The notes beneath the pieces were generated by a model that searched no databases, was not told the DNA's origin, and worked only from the letters and a program-made list of their open reading frames with translations. A stretch of DNA of 64,000 nucleotides from Pseudonocardia humida (lineage in GTDB: Bacteria; Actinomycetota; Actinomycetes; Mycobacteriales; Pseudonocardiaceae), in the NCBI RefSeq assembly GCF_023898865.1, contig NZ_JAGSOV010000054.1:62001-126000 (forward strand), given 5' to 3'. Below, in pieces: positions 35,831 to 44,231 of this stretch (the stretch's first letter is position 1; each line of letters starts with the position of its first letter). The position numbers and the translations under genes are program-made.

Positions 35831-36162
35831 AGGGGAGACGCACGGACGCGCCCGAGCCGGCGCTCGGCGCAGGATCACGCCGACCTGAGCCGCTCGGCCA
35901 CCGGCCGCGACAGGTACGCACCGTCGCCGGTCGGGGCGCACGCCGGCGATGAGCTCGGCGCGGGTCGCCGGACTCGAGCAAGCCGCGTGCAGCTGAGGGT
36001 GCTCGCCGCCGCCGATGTGCCGGTGAGCAGCACCCCGGCATCCGCAGCGTCCCTCGACCTCCGTCGGGGTGGATGGGCCCCCTCCGGCCCACCCACCGCA
36101 GACAGGAGGCCTTCCGGGCGATGCAGATACCACGATCTTGTGCGCCCCAGTCCTCCCTTGTC

Positions 36163-36212
36163 GTCAATGCTTCATTGACACCTTCGTTCCGTCATTCTTC
36201 GAATGACGGAAC
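36163..36212. repeat. Two-hairpin repeat, copy 2
   Basis: The first hairpin, GTCAATG-CTT-CATTGAC (36163-36179), is perfect. The second, GTTCCGTCATTC-TTC-GAATGACGGAAC (36186-36212), is a perfect 12-bp stem. Relative to copy 1, two stem positions changed C to T with matching G-to-A changes on the other arm. ACAGGGGAG follows both copies at slightly different distances. Confidence 0.8.
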
Positions 36213-36257
36213 CGGGCAGCCCGGAAACAGGGGAGTAGCCGCCGCCGTGGCGGCCGT

Positions 36258-37124
36258 TCAGGCCCCGAGGAGGGAGTCGCAGACCTCGACCAACCGCCGC
36301 CGCAGCGGAACGGCTCGGGCCGCGAAGTCGGCCTGGGCGCGGGCGTAGGTGGCCCGCCCGGTGGGCGTCTCGATCGGCACGGCCGGGTAGCCGTGCGCGG
36401 ACAGGTCGTACGGGCTGGCCCGCATGTCGAGCTCGCGGACCTCGACGGCCAGCGCGAAGCAGTCGGCCAGCAGCTCGCCCGGGGTGAGCGGGACGAGCTT
36501 GTAGGCCCACTTGTAGAGGTCCATGGTGGCGTGCAGGCAGCCGGGCTGCTCCAGGGCGAGCTGGTCGGCGCGGGCGGGCTGGACGGCGTTGCGCGGGCGG
36601 GCGGCGTCGGTGAAGAACCGGAAGGCGTCGTGGTGGGTGCAGTGCACCGGCAGCGACTCGACGACCGCGTCGGTGCCGGCCGCGCCGAGCCGCAGCGGGA
36701 CGGCGTCGTGGCGGGGGGCTTCGGTGCGGTACACCATGGCCCACTCGTGCAGGCCGAAGCAGCTCAGCCGGGCCGGGCGGGCGGCGGTCGCGGTCAGCAG
36801 GGCGCGCACGAAGGCGGCGGTGCCGTGGTAGCGCTCGGGCAGGGCGGCGGGGTCGAGGCGGACGACGCCGTCGCCGAGGGCGTCGTCGCGCACGTACCCG
36901 GGTCGGGTCAGGAACCCCGCGCCCGCGGCCAGCCCGACGCCGGGTCCCGGGTGCCACTGCTCGAGCTGCGCGGGGCGCGGGGAGTAGTAGGTGAACAGGA
37001 AGTCCAGGACGGGGTGGGGCTCGCGGCGGCGCCTGCGCTCGCGGTGCGGGTCGGTCCAGCGCGCGACACGGTCGCGGTGGGCCGCGGCCCGGGCGCGCCA
37101 GTCGGCCTCGTCGAGCACGTGCAC
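36258..37124 (-). CDS. Conserved protein sometimes labelled 3-methyladenine DNA glycosylase
   Basis: A 288-residue soluble protein. The N-terminal block VLDEADWRARAAAHRDRVARW, HPVLDFLFTYYSPRPAQLEQWHPG and later GLHEWAMVYR, VESLPVHCTHHDAFRFFTDAARP, QPGCLHATMDLYKWAYKL are strongly conserved-looking. Relatives in actinobacteria often bear the name 3-methyladenine DNA glycosylase, but I see no helix-hairpin-helix or known glycosylase signature, so the function is open. The Cys/His cluster (VHCTHH) could bind metal. GTG start with TACGGT (37131-37136) six bases upstream, a leaderless pattern. Confidence 0.75.
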   Translation of the reverse strand: MHVLDEADWRARAAAHRDRVARWTDPHRERRRRREPHPVLDFLFTYYSPRPAQLEQWHPGPGVGLAAGAGFLTRPGYVRDDALGDGVVRLDPAALPERYHGTAAFVRALLTATAARPARLSCFGLHEWAMVYRTEAPRHDAVPLRLGAAGTDAVVESLPVHCTHHDAFRFFTDAARPRNAVQPARADQLALEQPGCLHATMDLYKWAYKLVPLTPGELLADCFALAVEVRELDMRASPYDLSAHGYPAVPIETPTGRATYARAQADFAARAVPLRRRLVEVCDSLLGA

Positions 37125-37172
37125 CGGTCCACCGTAGGCGCCGGTCGGTGCCGGCCGCGCCGCGGTCCGGGG

Positions 37173-37580
37173 TCAGCCGGCGGGCACGGTCCGCGCGGGT
37201 GGGGCGCCTTCCTCGATCCCGAAGGCGAGGATGCGCCGGGGGTGGATGCGGATGACCCCGGGCCGGACGCCGGGGAACGCGGCGGCGGGCAGCTCGTCGG
37301 GCAGCAGCTCGGCGGTGCCGCGGACCTCGAGGGCGCGCGGCTGCCAGGGGTCGGGGACGACGTCGTCGACGACGAACGCGACGCGCCCGTCGCGGGCGAT
37401 GTTGCGCCACTTCTGGGTGGAGGGGTTGCGCAGTCCGGGGATGTCGATGGTGCCGGTGGTGGCGTCGACCGCGAAGCCGACGGGGCGCACCTGAGGTGCC
37501 CCGTCGGGTCCGATGGTGGCCAGCCGGGCGAGGCGCTGCCCGCGCAGGTAGGCGAGCTCGGCGTCGCTGAACACGGTCAT
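37173..37580 (-). CDS. PPOX-class F420-dependent oxidoreductase-like protein
   Basis: A 135-residue split-barrel flavin/F420-binding protein of the pyridoxamine-phosphate-oxidase superfamily. Features: LRGQRLARLATIGPDGAPQVRPVGFAVD, RNPSTQKWRNIARDGRVAFVVDDV, and ALEVRGTAELL. The pattern RLATIGPDGxPQVRPVGF and KWRNI is common in the F420-binding branch, and the fgd gene elsewhere in the window shows the cell makes and reduces F420. The substrate is unknown. ATG start. It lies between two unrelated genes on the same strand, 42 bp upstream of the CNNM gene's 3' end. Confidence 0.85.
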   Translation of the reverse strand: MTVFSDAELAYLRGQRLARLATIGPDGAPQVRPVGFAVDATTGTIDIPGLRNPSTQKWRNIARDGRVAFVVDDVVPDPWQPRALEVRGTAELLPDELPAAAFPGVRPGVIRIHPRRILAFGIEEGAPPARTVPAG

Positions 37581-37622
37581 GGCGCCATCCTCGGACCTCG
37601 AGTCGGGTTCAGGTCAAGGGCG

Positions 37623-38696
37623 TCAGTCGCGGGGTCCCGGGCGGGGTTCGGGGCCGGCGTGGGTGGCGTCGCGGACCTCGCCGACGTAGTGCTCGACGAG
37701 GTCCTCCATGGCGACCAGGCCGACGGTGCCGCCGTCGGCGCCGATCACCCGGCCCAGGTGGGCGCGCGAGCGGCGCAGCACGGCCAGCGCCTCGTCGAGC
37801 CGGGCGGGGATGGGGATCTCGGGCAGCCCGCGGATGCGCTCGGGCGGTACCGCGCCGTCCTCGTGGTCGGGGTCGAGCAGGTCGAGGATGTCCTTGACGT
37901 GCAGGTAGCCGGTGACCCGGCCGTCGGGGTCCAGGAGCGGGAACCGGGAGTAGCCGGTGCGGGCCACGGCGCGGGCGACGTCGACGACGGTGGGCTCCGC
38001 GGGCAGGGTGACCAGCTCGGCGAGCGGGACGACGACCTCGCGGACGGTCGCCTCGACCGAGCCGATGGTGCGGGTGAGCCGCTGGGACTCGTCCTGGTCG
38101 AGCAGGCCCTCGCGGCCGGACTCGGCGATCAGGTCGGCCAGTTCGCCGGAGGTGAAGGAGGTCTCCAGCTCGTCGCGGGGCTCGACGCCCAGCAGCCGCA
38201 GCACCCCGTTGGCCATGACGTTGAACAGCTCGATGAGCGGGTGCATGGCGGTGGTGAAGATCAGGAACGGGGGCACCAGCCAGGTCGCGGTGCGCTCCGG
38301 TCCGGAGATGGCGATGTTCTTGGGCACCATCTCGCCGAGCAGGATGTGCGCGACCACCACGATGGCCAGAGACACGGCGAAGGCGAGCGGGTGCAGCACG
38401 GCCTCGGGCAGCCCGGCCCAGTGCAGGGGGGCTTCGATCAGGTGCGCCACGGCGGGTTCGCCGAGCCTGCCCAGCAGCAGCGAGCAGATGGTGATGCCCA
38501 GCTGGGAGGCGGCGAGCATGCGGGAGAGGTCGGCGCCGGCGCGCAGCGCGGTGCGGGCGCCCGCGGAGCCGGCTTCGGCCATCGCCTCGAGGCGGTCGCG
38601 GCGCGAGGAGATCAGGGCGAACTCGGCGCCGACGAAGAAGGCGTTGGCGGCCAGCAGCCCGATGGCGGCCAGCAGGGCCAGCAGGTCACCGCCCAC
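37623..38696 (-). CDS. CNNM/CBS-domain membrane protein (hemolysin-C-like), second of pair
   Basis: A 357-residue protein: a CNNM (DUF21) transmembrane domain of four hydrophobic segments (about 1-180, with GAEFALISSRRDRLE, ASQLGITICSLLLGRLGEPA and ILLGEMVPKNIAIS), then a pair of CBS domains (about 200-335, with REVVVPLAELVTL and GRVTGYLHVKDILDLL). It has no C-terminal CorC/HlyC domain, unlike its neighbour. Family members are linked to Mg2+ or other cation transport. Its start overlaps the end of the upstream paralogue by 11 bp, so the two probably assemble or act together, as the Rv1841c/Rv1842c pair may. Confidence 0.88.
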   Translation of the reverse strand: MGGDLLALLAAIGLLAANAFFVGAEFALISSRRDRLEAMAEAGSAGARTALRAGADLSRMLAASQLGITICSLLLGRLGEPAVAHLIEAPLHWAGLPEAVLHPLAFAVSLAIVVVAHILLGEMVPKNIAISGPERTATWLVPPFLIFTTAMHPLIELFNVMANGVLRLLGVEPRDELETSFTSGELADLIAESGREGLLDQDESQRLTRTIGSVEATVREVVVPLAELVTLPAEPTVVDVARAVARTGYSRFPLLDPDGRVTGYLHVKDILDLLDPDHEDGAVPPERIRGLPEIPIPARLDEALAVLRRSRAHLGRVIGADGGTVGLVAMEDLVEHYVGEVRDATHAGPEPRPGPRD

Positions 38697-40107
38697 GGCC
38701 GGCCTCCTCGCGGGTGGGCCGCGCGCGCTCGGCGTCCTCGGTGGCGGCCGACGGGACGGCGGGTCGCCGGTCGGGGGCGGGCGCGTTCGGCTCGGGGAGG
38801 GTGTCGGGGCGGGCGACGCGCAGCTCGGCGAGGCGGTTGCGGTCGCGGCGCATGACGGTGAGCCGCCAGCCGTCGACGGTGAGGCCGTCGCCGACGTCGG
38901 GGATGCGCCCCAGGTGGGCGAGCACCATCCCGGCCAGGGTCTCGTAGCTGCCCTCCGGCATCGCGAAGCCGGTGGCCTCGGCCACCTCGTCGGCGCGCAG
39001 CAGGCCAGAGACCAGCCAGCTGCCGCGGCCGAGGCGGCGCACGGTGGCCTGCTCGGCGCGGTCGTGCTCGTCGCGGACGTCGCCGACGATCTCCTCGACG
39101 AGGTCCTCGAGGGTGACGATGCCCGCGGTGCCGCCGTACTCGTCGACGACGACGGCGACCTGCAGGCCCGATTCGCGCAGCCGGTTGAGCAGGGCGTCGC
39201 CGTCGAGGGACTCGGGCACGGTGGGTACGGGTTGGACCTGGTCGCGCAGGCGCACGCGGGCGCGTTCGGCGGCGGGCACCCCGAAGGCCTGCTTGACGTG
39301 GACGACGCCGAGCACGGCGTCGGGGTCGCCGTCGTGGACGGGGAAGCGGGAGAAGCCGGTGCGCCGCGACCGGGCGACGAGGTCGGCGACCGTGTCGTCG
39401 GCGTCGAGGGACTCGACGCGCACGCGCGGGGTCATCAGGTCCTCGGCGACGCGGTCGGTGAAGCGCAGGGAGCGGTCGAGCAGGGTGGCGGTGCCGGCGT
39501 CGATGCTGCCGTGCTCGGCGCTGGAGCGCACCAGCGAGCCGAGCTCGCCCGGTGAGCGGGCCGAGCGCAGCTCCTCGGCGGGTTCGACGCCCAGCCTGCG
39601 CACGATGGCGTTGGCCGAGGCGTTGAGCGCGCTGATCAGCCAGCGGAAGGCGTGGGCGAAGCCGCTCTGCAGCCAGACCACGGCGCGGGCGGTGCCCAGC
39701 GGGTTGGCGATCGCCAGGTTCTTGGGCACGAGCTCGCCGAAGACCATCGACAGGGTGGTGGCCAGCAGCAGCGACAGCGCTGTCGCGGTGCCCGAGGCGA
39801 TGCCCTCGGAGAGCCCGATCGCCTCCAGTCCGGGGCGGAGCAGCTCGGCGATGGCGGGCTCGGCGATGTAGCCGGTGACCAGGGTGGTGATGGTGATGCC
39901 CAGCTGGCTGCCGGAGAGCTGGAACGACAGGCTGCGGTGGGCGCGCTGCACGGTGCGCGCCCTGCGGTCGCCGACCTCGGCGACGTGCGCGTCGACCTGG
40001 CTGCGCTCGAGCGCGGTCAGGGAGAACTCGGAGGCCACCGAGATCGCGGTGCCGAGGGTGAGGGCGGCGACGGCGAGCAGGCCGAGGACCGACCAGAGCA
40101 CGGTCAT
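38686..40107 (-). CDS. CNNM/CBS/CorC-domain membrane protein, first of pair
   Basis: A 473-residue paralogue of the next gene with the full architecture: CNNM membrane domain ([54 protein letters not shown]), two CBS domains ([51 protein letters not shown]), and a CorC_HlyC transporter-associated domain (about 360-430). The tail is Pro/Arg-rich. The start is the ATG at 40105-40107, at the first hydrophobic segment; an upstream Pro-rich in-frame extension is probably not translated. Likely a cation transport or sensing protein. Confidence 0.88.
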   Translation of the reverse strand: MTVLWSVLGLLAVAALTLGTAISVASEFSLTALERSQVDAHVAEVGDRRARTVQRAHRSLSFQLSGSQLGITITTLVTGYIAEPAIAELLRPGLEAIGLSEGIASGTATALSLLLATTLSMVFGELVPKNLAIANPLGTARAVVWLQSGFAHAFRWLISALNASANAIVRRLGVEPAEELRSARSPGELGSLVRSSAEHGSIDAGTATLLDRSLRFTDRVAEDLMTPRVRVESLDADDTVADLVARSRRTGFSRFPVHDGDPDAVLGVVHVKQAFGVPAAERARVRLRDQVQPVPTVPESLDGDALLNRLRESGLQVAVVVDEYGGTAGIVTLEDLVEEIVGDVRDEHDRAEQATVRRLGRGSWLVSGLLRADEVAEATGFAMPEGSYETLAGMVLAHLGRIPDVGDGLTVDGWRLTVMRRDRNRLAELRVARPDTLPEPNAPAPDRRPAVPSAATEDAERARPTREEAGRGR

Positions 40108-40381
40108 GCCGGGTCCGGGTCCGGGTGGGGGTGGGGGCCGCGGAGCCGGCGCGAGGCCGGTCCCGCGTGCGAACATCGTCCCGGTTCGTCGGGGCGTGCG
40201 GTGGGCACGGGATGCTCCTCGCGGGGCCGGTGGGTTCCGGCCGCGATCTCGTCGGGGCGGGCCGTGGTGCGGACCCTCGGTGGAGGAGCACAGTGTACGA
40301 CCCGCTCGCGGTGTGCGCGGGGTGCCCGGCCGGGCGGTGAGCGTCTCGTCACCTCTGCCTTCGCGGCGGCCCGGCGGGATC

Positions 40382-40387
40382 TACTTT
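40382..40387 (+). promoter_or_regulatory. Leaderless -10 element for coaA
   Basis: TACTTT lies six bases before the coaA GTG, matching the TANNNT-N6-start spacing seen at several other genes in the window. Confidence 0.5.
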
Positions 40388-40393
40388 GGCCCG

Positions 40394-41368
40394 GTGAGCG
40401 GTCGCAACGGTGCGCGGACCACTGCAGGCACGACGGCGTCCTCGACGTCCTCGCCGTTCGTGGACTTCGACCGCGAGTCGTGGTCGCGGTTGCGGGCGAA
40501 CACGCCGCTGCCGCTGACCGCCGAGGAGCTGGCCCGGGTGCGCAGCCTGGGCGACGAGATCGACCTCGACGAGGTGCGCGAGGTGTACCTGCCGCTGTCG
40601 CGGCTGCTCACCCTGCACGTCCAGGAGGGCGGGCGGCTCTACCGGGCCTACCGGACTTTCCTCGGGGCGAACGCGGCCCGCACGCCGTTCGTGATCGGCA
40701 TCGCGGGTTCGGTGTCGGTGGGCAAGTCGACCACGGCGCGGCTGCTGCGCCTGCTGCTGGCGCGCTGGCCCCAGCACCCCCGCGTCGACCTGGTGACGAC
40801 CGACGGTTTCCTGCACCCGAACGCCGAGCTGGAGCGGCGCGGGATGATGAGCCGCAAGGGCTTCCCGGAGTCCTACGACCGGCGGGCGCTGCTGCGGTTC
40901 GTCAGCGACATCAAGGCGGGCCGGGCCGAGGTGAGCGCCCCGGTGTACTCGCACCTGGTGTACGACATCGTGCCCGGGGAGCGGCGCACGGTGCACCGGC
41001 CCGACATCCTGCTGCTGGAGGGGCTCAACGTGCTGCAGCCCGCTCGGGAGGGCGGGGCGGCGCTGGCGGTGAGCGACTTCATCGACTTCTCGGTCTACGT
41101 CGACGCCGCCACCGAGGACATCCGGCGCTGGTACGTGGAGCGGTTCCTGCGGCTGCGCGAGACCGCGTTCCGCGACCCGGACTCCTACTTCCGCCGCTAC
41201 GCCGCGCTCGACGAGGACGCGGCGGTCGCCAGGGCGCTGACGATCTGGGCCGAGATCAACGGGCCCAACCTGGAGCGCAACATCGAGCCGACGCGGGGGC
41301 GGGCGAGCCTGGTGCTGCGCAAGGGGCCCCGCCACGACGTGACCGGCATCCGGCTGCGCAAGCTGTAG
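40394..41368 (+). CDS. coaA: Type I pantothenate kinase
   Basis: A 324-residue enzyme that phosphorylates pantothenate, the first step of coenzyme A synthesis. It has the P-loop GSVSVGKS (105-112), [67 protein letters not shown] and the C-terminal [27 protein letters not shown]. Length and motif order match bacterial type I enzymes. The GTG start is chosen because the conserved VDFDRESW begins about 22 residues later and TACTTT stands six bases upstream. It is a single gene, divergent from the CNNM pair. Confidence 0.96.
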   Translation: MSGRNGARTTAGTTASSTSSPFVDFDRESWSRLRANTPLPLTAEELARVRSLGDEIDLDEVREVYLPLSRLLTLHVQEGGRLYRAYRTFLGANAARTPFVIGIAGSVSVGKSTTARLLRLLLARWPQHPRVDLVTTDGFLHPNAELERRGMMSRKGFPESYDRRALLRFVSDIKAGRAEVSAPVYSHLVYDIVPGERRTVHRPDILLLEGLNVLQPAREGGAALAVSDFIDFSVYVDAATEDIRRWYVERFLRLRETAFRDPDSYFRRYAALDEDAAVARALTIWAEINGPNLERNIEPTRGRASLVLRKGPRHDVTGIRLRKL

Positions 41369-41464
41369 GCGGCGCTCACCTGCGTCGGTGCCCCCGGGCG
41401 CGACCGTCCTGCCGCGACATCCGGTCGTGACCGGGTCGCGACCGCGGCCTGGCACGATGGGTGG

Positions 41465-42013
41465 ATGACCGCCGACATGGGCGCCGTGACGCTGGGGGGA
41501 GCCGCCGTGGGCGAGCCCGACCCCGTGGTCGCCGAGGGGGTCGCCGAGCGCTTCACCTCGGGCCTCGCCGACCACGAGCAGACCGAGCTGACCGAGCTGG
41601 CCGCCCGGCTGCGGCTGGCCGTGGGCCGGCTCAACCGCCGCATCCGCATCGACGGGCACGAGCAGACCCCGCCGCTGCAGCTGTCCGCGCTGGTCACGGT
41701 GGAGCAGCACGGTCCGCTGCGGCTCTCGGAGCTGGCCCGGCGCGAGGCGGTGACGGCGCCGACCATGAGCAGGGTGCTGGCCGCGCTGGACGAGCAGGGC
41801 CTGGTGATCCGCACCCCCGACCCGAACGACGCGCGGGGTGTGCGGATCGTGCTGTCCGAGCTGGGCGCGCGGCGGTTGAACGAGGTGCGCAGCACCCGCA
41901 CGGCGCTGGTCGCGCGGCGCCTGGAGCGGCTGACCGCCGACCAGCGCGGGCGGCTGGCCGACGCGCTGCCGGCGCTGGAGGCCCTGCTGGTCGACGACGA
42001 CGAGTCCTGCTGA
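41465..42013 (+). CDS. MarR-family transcriptional regulator
   Basis: A 182-residue winged-helix regulator. The DNA-binding core is LRLSELARREAVTAPTMSRVLAALDEQGLVIR with wing DPNDARGVRIVLSELGARRL, flanked by dimerisation helices (TELAARLRLAVGRLNRRIR and TALVARRLERLTADQRGRL). Family members usually repress neighbouring transport or detoxification genes in response to small ligands. Here the neighbours are coaA and a DUF427 gene, and I see no clear operator. The ATG at 41465 gives a 35-residue acidic leader; a later start is possible. Confidence 0.88.
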   Translation: MTADMGAVTLGGAAVGEPDPVVAEGVAERFTSGLADHEQTELTELAARLRLAVGRLNRRIRIDGHEQTPPLQLSALVTVEQHGPLRLSELARREAVTAPTMSRVLAALDEQGLVIRTPDPNDARGVRIVLSELGARRLNEVRSTRTALVARRLERLTADQRGRLADALPALEALLVDDDESC

Positions 42014-42038
42014 GCGTTGCTGCGGCTCGACCGCCCGC

Positions 42039-42836
42039 TCAGGCGGGTTCGCCGTCGACGATGGTGCGCAGCTCGTCGTGCAGGAAGCTCAGCCGTCCGG
42101 TGAGGGCGCCCGCCTCGGGCAGCGGCTTCGGGTAGCCCCAGGCCGCGTCGGTCAGCTCGCGCCCGTCGGGCAGCCGCACGCTGCGGTAGCTCGCCTCGCC
42201 CTTGTACGAGCAGACGGTGCGGGTGGTGGTGGGTTCGGTGGGCACGACGACGTCGCCCGGTTCGAGGTAGTACCGGTTGGGCAGCCCCGTCTCGGAGACC
42301 AGCAGCGGCGCGTGGGACTCGGCGACCAGGGTGTCGCCGGCCAGTACCCGCACGTGGCGGCTGGAGCGGCGGGCGTCGACGCGGTGGTAGGGGTCGGTGA
42401 GCTGGCCGGGCACCTGCTCGTCCTCGTCGTACCAGGTGTCGGCGGCCGACCAGTACAGCGCGGCGTACCCGGCGAGCCAGGGCGCGGCGGCGGTCGGCTC
42501 GGGGTAGGCCCACAGGGCGTTCTCGACGGTGCGGTCGCCGACGGTGAGCGAGCGGTAGGTCGCGTCGCCCTTGAAGGGGCAGTGCGTGGTGTGGTCGGTC
42601 GGGGTGAAGGACGCGGCGTCGAGGTCCTCCTCGGGCACGTAGAGCTGCGGGAGGATGGCCGTCTCGTGCAGCAGCACCCCGCGGCGGGTGTCGAGCACGG
42701 TGCGCCCGGCGAACTCGGCGCGAACGCGACGCGGGAACGGGTGCATGAGCAGCTTGTGCGCCGGCCCGGCGATGTCGTAGTTGACGGTCTGCGGCGGGCG
42801 CGGGGACAGCGGTCCGTCGCCGAAGGTGAGACCCAT
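42039..42836 (-). CDS. Tandem DUF427 protein
   Basis: A 265-residue protein made of two DUF427 beta-barrel units. Unit 1 (about 30-115) has VRAEFAGRTVLDTRRGVLLHETAILPQLYVP, HCPFKGDATYRSLTVG and ALWAYPEP. Unit 2 (about 135-235) has VRVLAGDTLVAESHAPLLVSETGLPNRYYLEPGDV, SYKGEASYRSVRLPDG and AAWGYPKPL. The repeated CPFKG/CSYKG and YP-P positions define the duplication. Function of the family is unknown. It converges with the MarR gene (25 bp apart) and diverges from the lactate 2-monooxygenase gene. Confidence 0.88.
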   Translation of the reverse strand: MGLTFGDGPLSPRPPQTVNYDIAGPAHKLLMHPFPRRVRAEFAGRTVLDTRRGVLLHETAILPQLYVPEEDLDAASFTPTDHTTHCPFKGDATYRSLTVGDRTVENALWAYPEPTAAAPWLAGYAALYWSAADTWYDEDEQVPGQLTDPYHRVDARRSSRHVRVLAGDTLVAESHAPLLVSETGLPNRYYLEPGDVVVPTEPTTTRTVCSYKGEASYRSVRLPDGRELTDAAWGYPKPLPEAGALTGRLSFLHDELRTIVDGEPA

Positions 42837-42916
42837 GCCACCGCCAACGCGGGACGGGCGGTCGAGAATTCCGCCGGTGCGCTCCCGGTGCGCTCCCGGT
42901 GTGCTGAGGTGTCGCC

Positions 42917-44092
42917 ATGAGCACCCCGTTCTCCGGCTACGGCGCCGAGATCTACCTGCACGGGCTGGCCGGCCAGACCCCCGCGCTGCCCACCGACCCG
43001 GCGCGGCTGGAGGAGGCCGCCCGCGCGGTCCTGGACGACGGCCCGTTCGGCTACGTCGCGGGCGGGGCGGGGCAGGGCGCGACGATGCGGGCCAACCGGG
43101 CGGCGTTCGACCGCCACGGGCTGGTGCCGCGGATGCTGCGCGAGACGACGGTGCGGGACTGGTCGACGACCGTGCTGGGCACGGCGATGCCGGCGCCCCT
43201 GCTGCTGGCCCCGATCGGGGTGCTGTCGATCATGCACGAGGACGCCGAGCCCGGGGTGGCCAGGGCCGCGGCCGGGCTGGGGGTGCCGATGGTGCTGTCC
43301 ACGGCGTCGTCGCACACCATCGAGGAGGTCGCCGAGGCCTCCGGCGAGGGCCCGCGGTGGTTCCAGCTGTACTGGCCCACCGAGGACGCGGTGACGGTCA
43401 GCCTGCTCGACCGGGCCCGCCGGGCCGGGTTCAGCGCGCTGGTGGTCACCCTCGACACCTGGACGCTGGGCTGGCGCCCGGCCGACCTGGACCAGTCCTA
43501 CCTGCCGTTCCTGCGCGGCGTGGGGTGCGCGGTCCCGTTCTCCGACCCGGCGTTCCTGGCCGGGCTGGCCGCCTCCCCCGAGGACGACCTGATGGCCGCG
43601 GTGGGCCGGTGGGTGCCGATGTTCACCGGGACGGCGCTGCGCTGGGACCGGCTCGACCTGATCCGCGAGCACTGGGACGGCCCGATCGTGCTCAAGGGCG
43701 TCCTGCACCCCGAGGACGCGCTGCGGGCGGTGGAGGCGGGGATGGACGGGGTGGTGGTGTCCAACCACGGCGGGCGCCAGGTCGACCGGGCCGTCGGGTC
43801 GTTGAGCGCGCTGCCCGGCGTCGTCGCGGCGGTCGAGGGGCGGGCGGCGGTGCTGTTCGACTCCGGGGTGCGCACCGGGGCCGACGTGGCGGTGGCGCTG
43901 GCGCTGGGCGCCGACGCGGTGCTGCTGGGCAGGCCCTACGCCTACGGGTTGGCCCTCGGCGGCCAGGACGGGGTCACCCACGTGCTGCGCAGCGTGCTCG
44001 CCGAGATGGATCTGACCCTGGCGCTGGCGGGTCACGCCGATCTCGCGGGGCTGCGTAGTTCCCCGGACGCCCTGGTCACGCTGCCGCGATAG
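42917..44092 (+). CDS. Lactate 2-monooxygenase / FMN alpha-hydroxy-acid oxidase
   Basis: A 391-residue FMN enzyme of the alpha-hydroxy-acid oxidase family. Seen: FGYVAGGAGQGATMRANRAAFDRHGLVPRML, LLLAPIGVLSIMHEDAEPGVARAAAGLG, WFQLYWPTEDAV (Gln/Tyr active site), VVTLDTWTLGWRPADLD, and the His/Arg catalytic loop VVSNHGGRQVDRAVGSL. Length and the DTWTLGWRP stretch are closest to mycobacterial lactate 2-monooxygenase, which turns L-lactate into acetate, CO2 and water; other 2-hydroxy acids are possible. ATG start with GAGGTG just upstream. Confidence 0.87.
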   Translation: MSTPFSGYGAEIYLHGLAGQTPALPTDPARLEEAARAVLDDGPFGYVAGGAGQGATMRANRAAFDRHGLVPRMLRETTVRDWSTTVLGTAMPAPLLLAPIGVLSIMHEDAEPGVARAAAGLGVPMVLSTASSHTIEEVAEASGEGPRWFQLYWPTEDAVTVSLLDRARRAGFSALVVTLDTWTLGWRPADLDQSYLPFLRGVGCAVPFSDPAFLAGLAASPEDDLMAAVGRWVPMFTGTALRWDRLDLIREHWDGPIVLKGVLHPEDALRAVEAGMDGVVVSNHGGRQVDRAVGSLSALPGVVAAVEGRAAVLFDSGVRTGADVAVALALGADAVLLGRPYAYGLALGGQDGVTHVLRSVLAEMDLTLALAGHADLAGLRSSPDALVTLPR

Positions 44093-44231
44093 CGTCGGGG
44101 ACGGCTCCGCGGCGCGGCGCGCGGGGGGCGCACCCCGACGCCGCGGCGGCGGTGGTGCCATAGTGGGGTTCCGGCCGCCGAGGGCGATCGTGCCGACGGA
44201 CGAGCGGGCCTCGGCGAGGGGAGGACGCGGC

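Noticed and set aside
35775-36167. A 130-codon minus-strand open frame between gcvP and the next gene.
   Set aside because: Arg/Ser/Pro-rich with no recognisable pattern, and its stop lies within the repeat hairpin. It is better explained as noncoding.
35781-36212. The two hairpin repeats as a minimal CRISPR array.
   Set aside because: Only two copies 382 bp apart, with internal differences, a spacer far too long and no cas genes.
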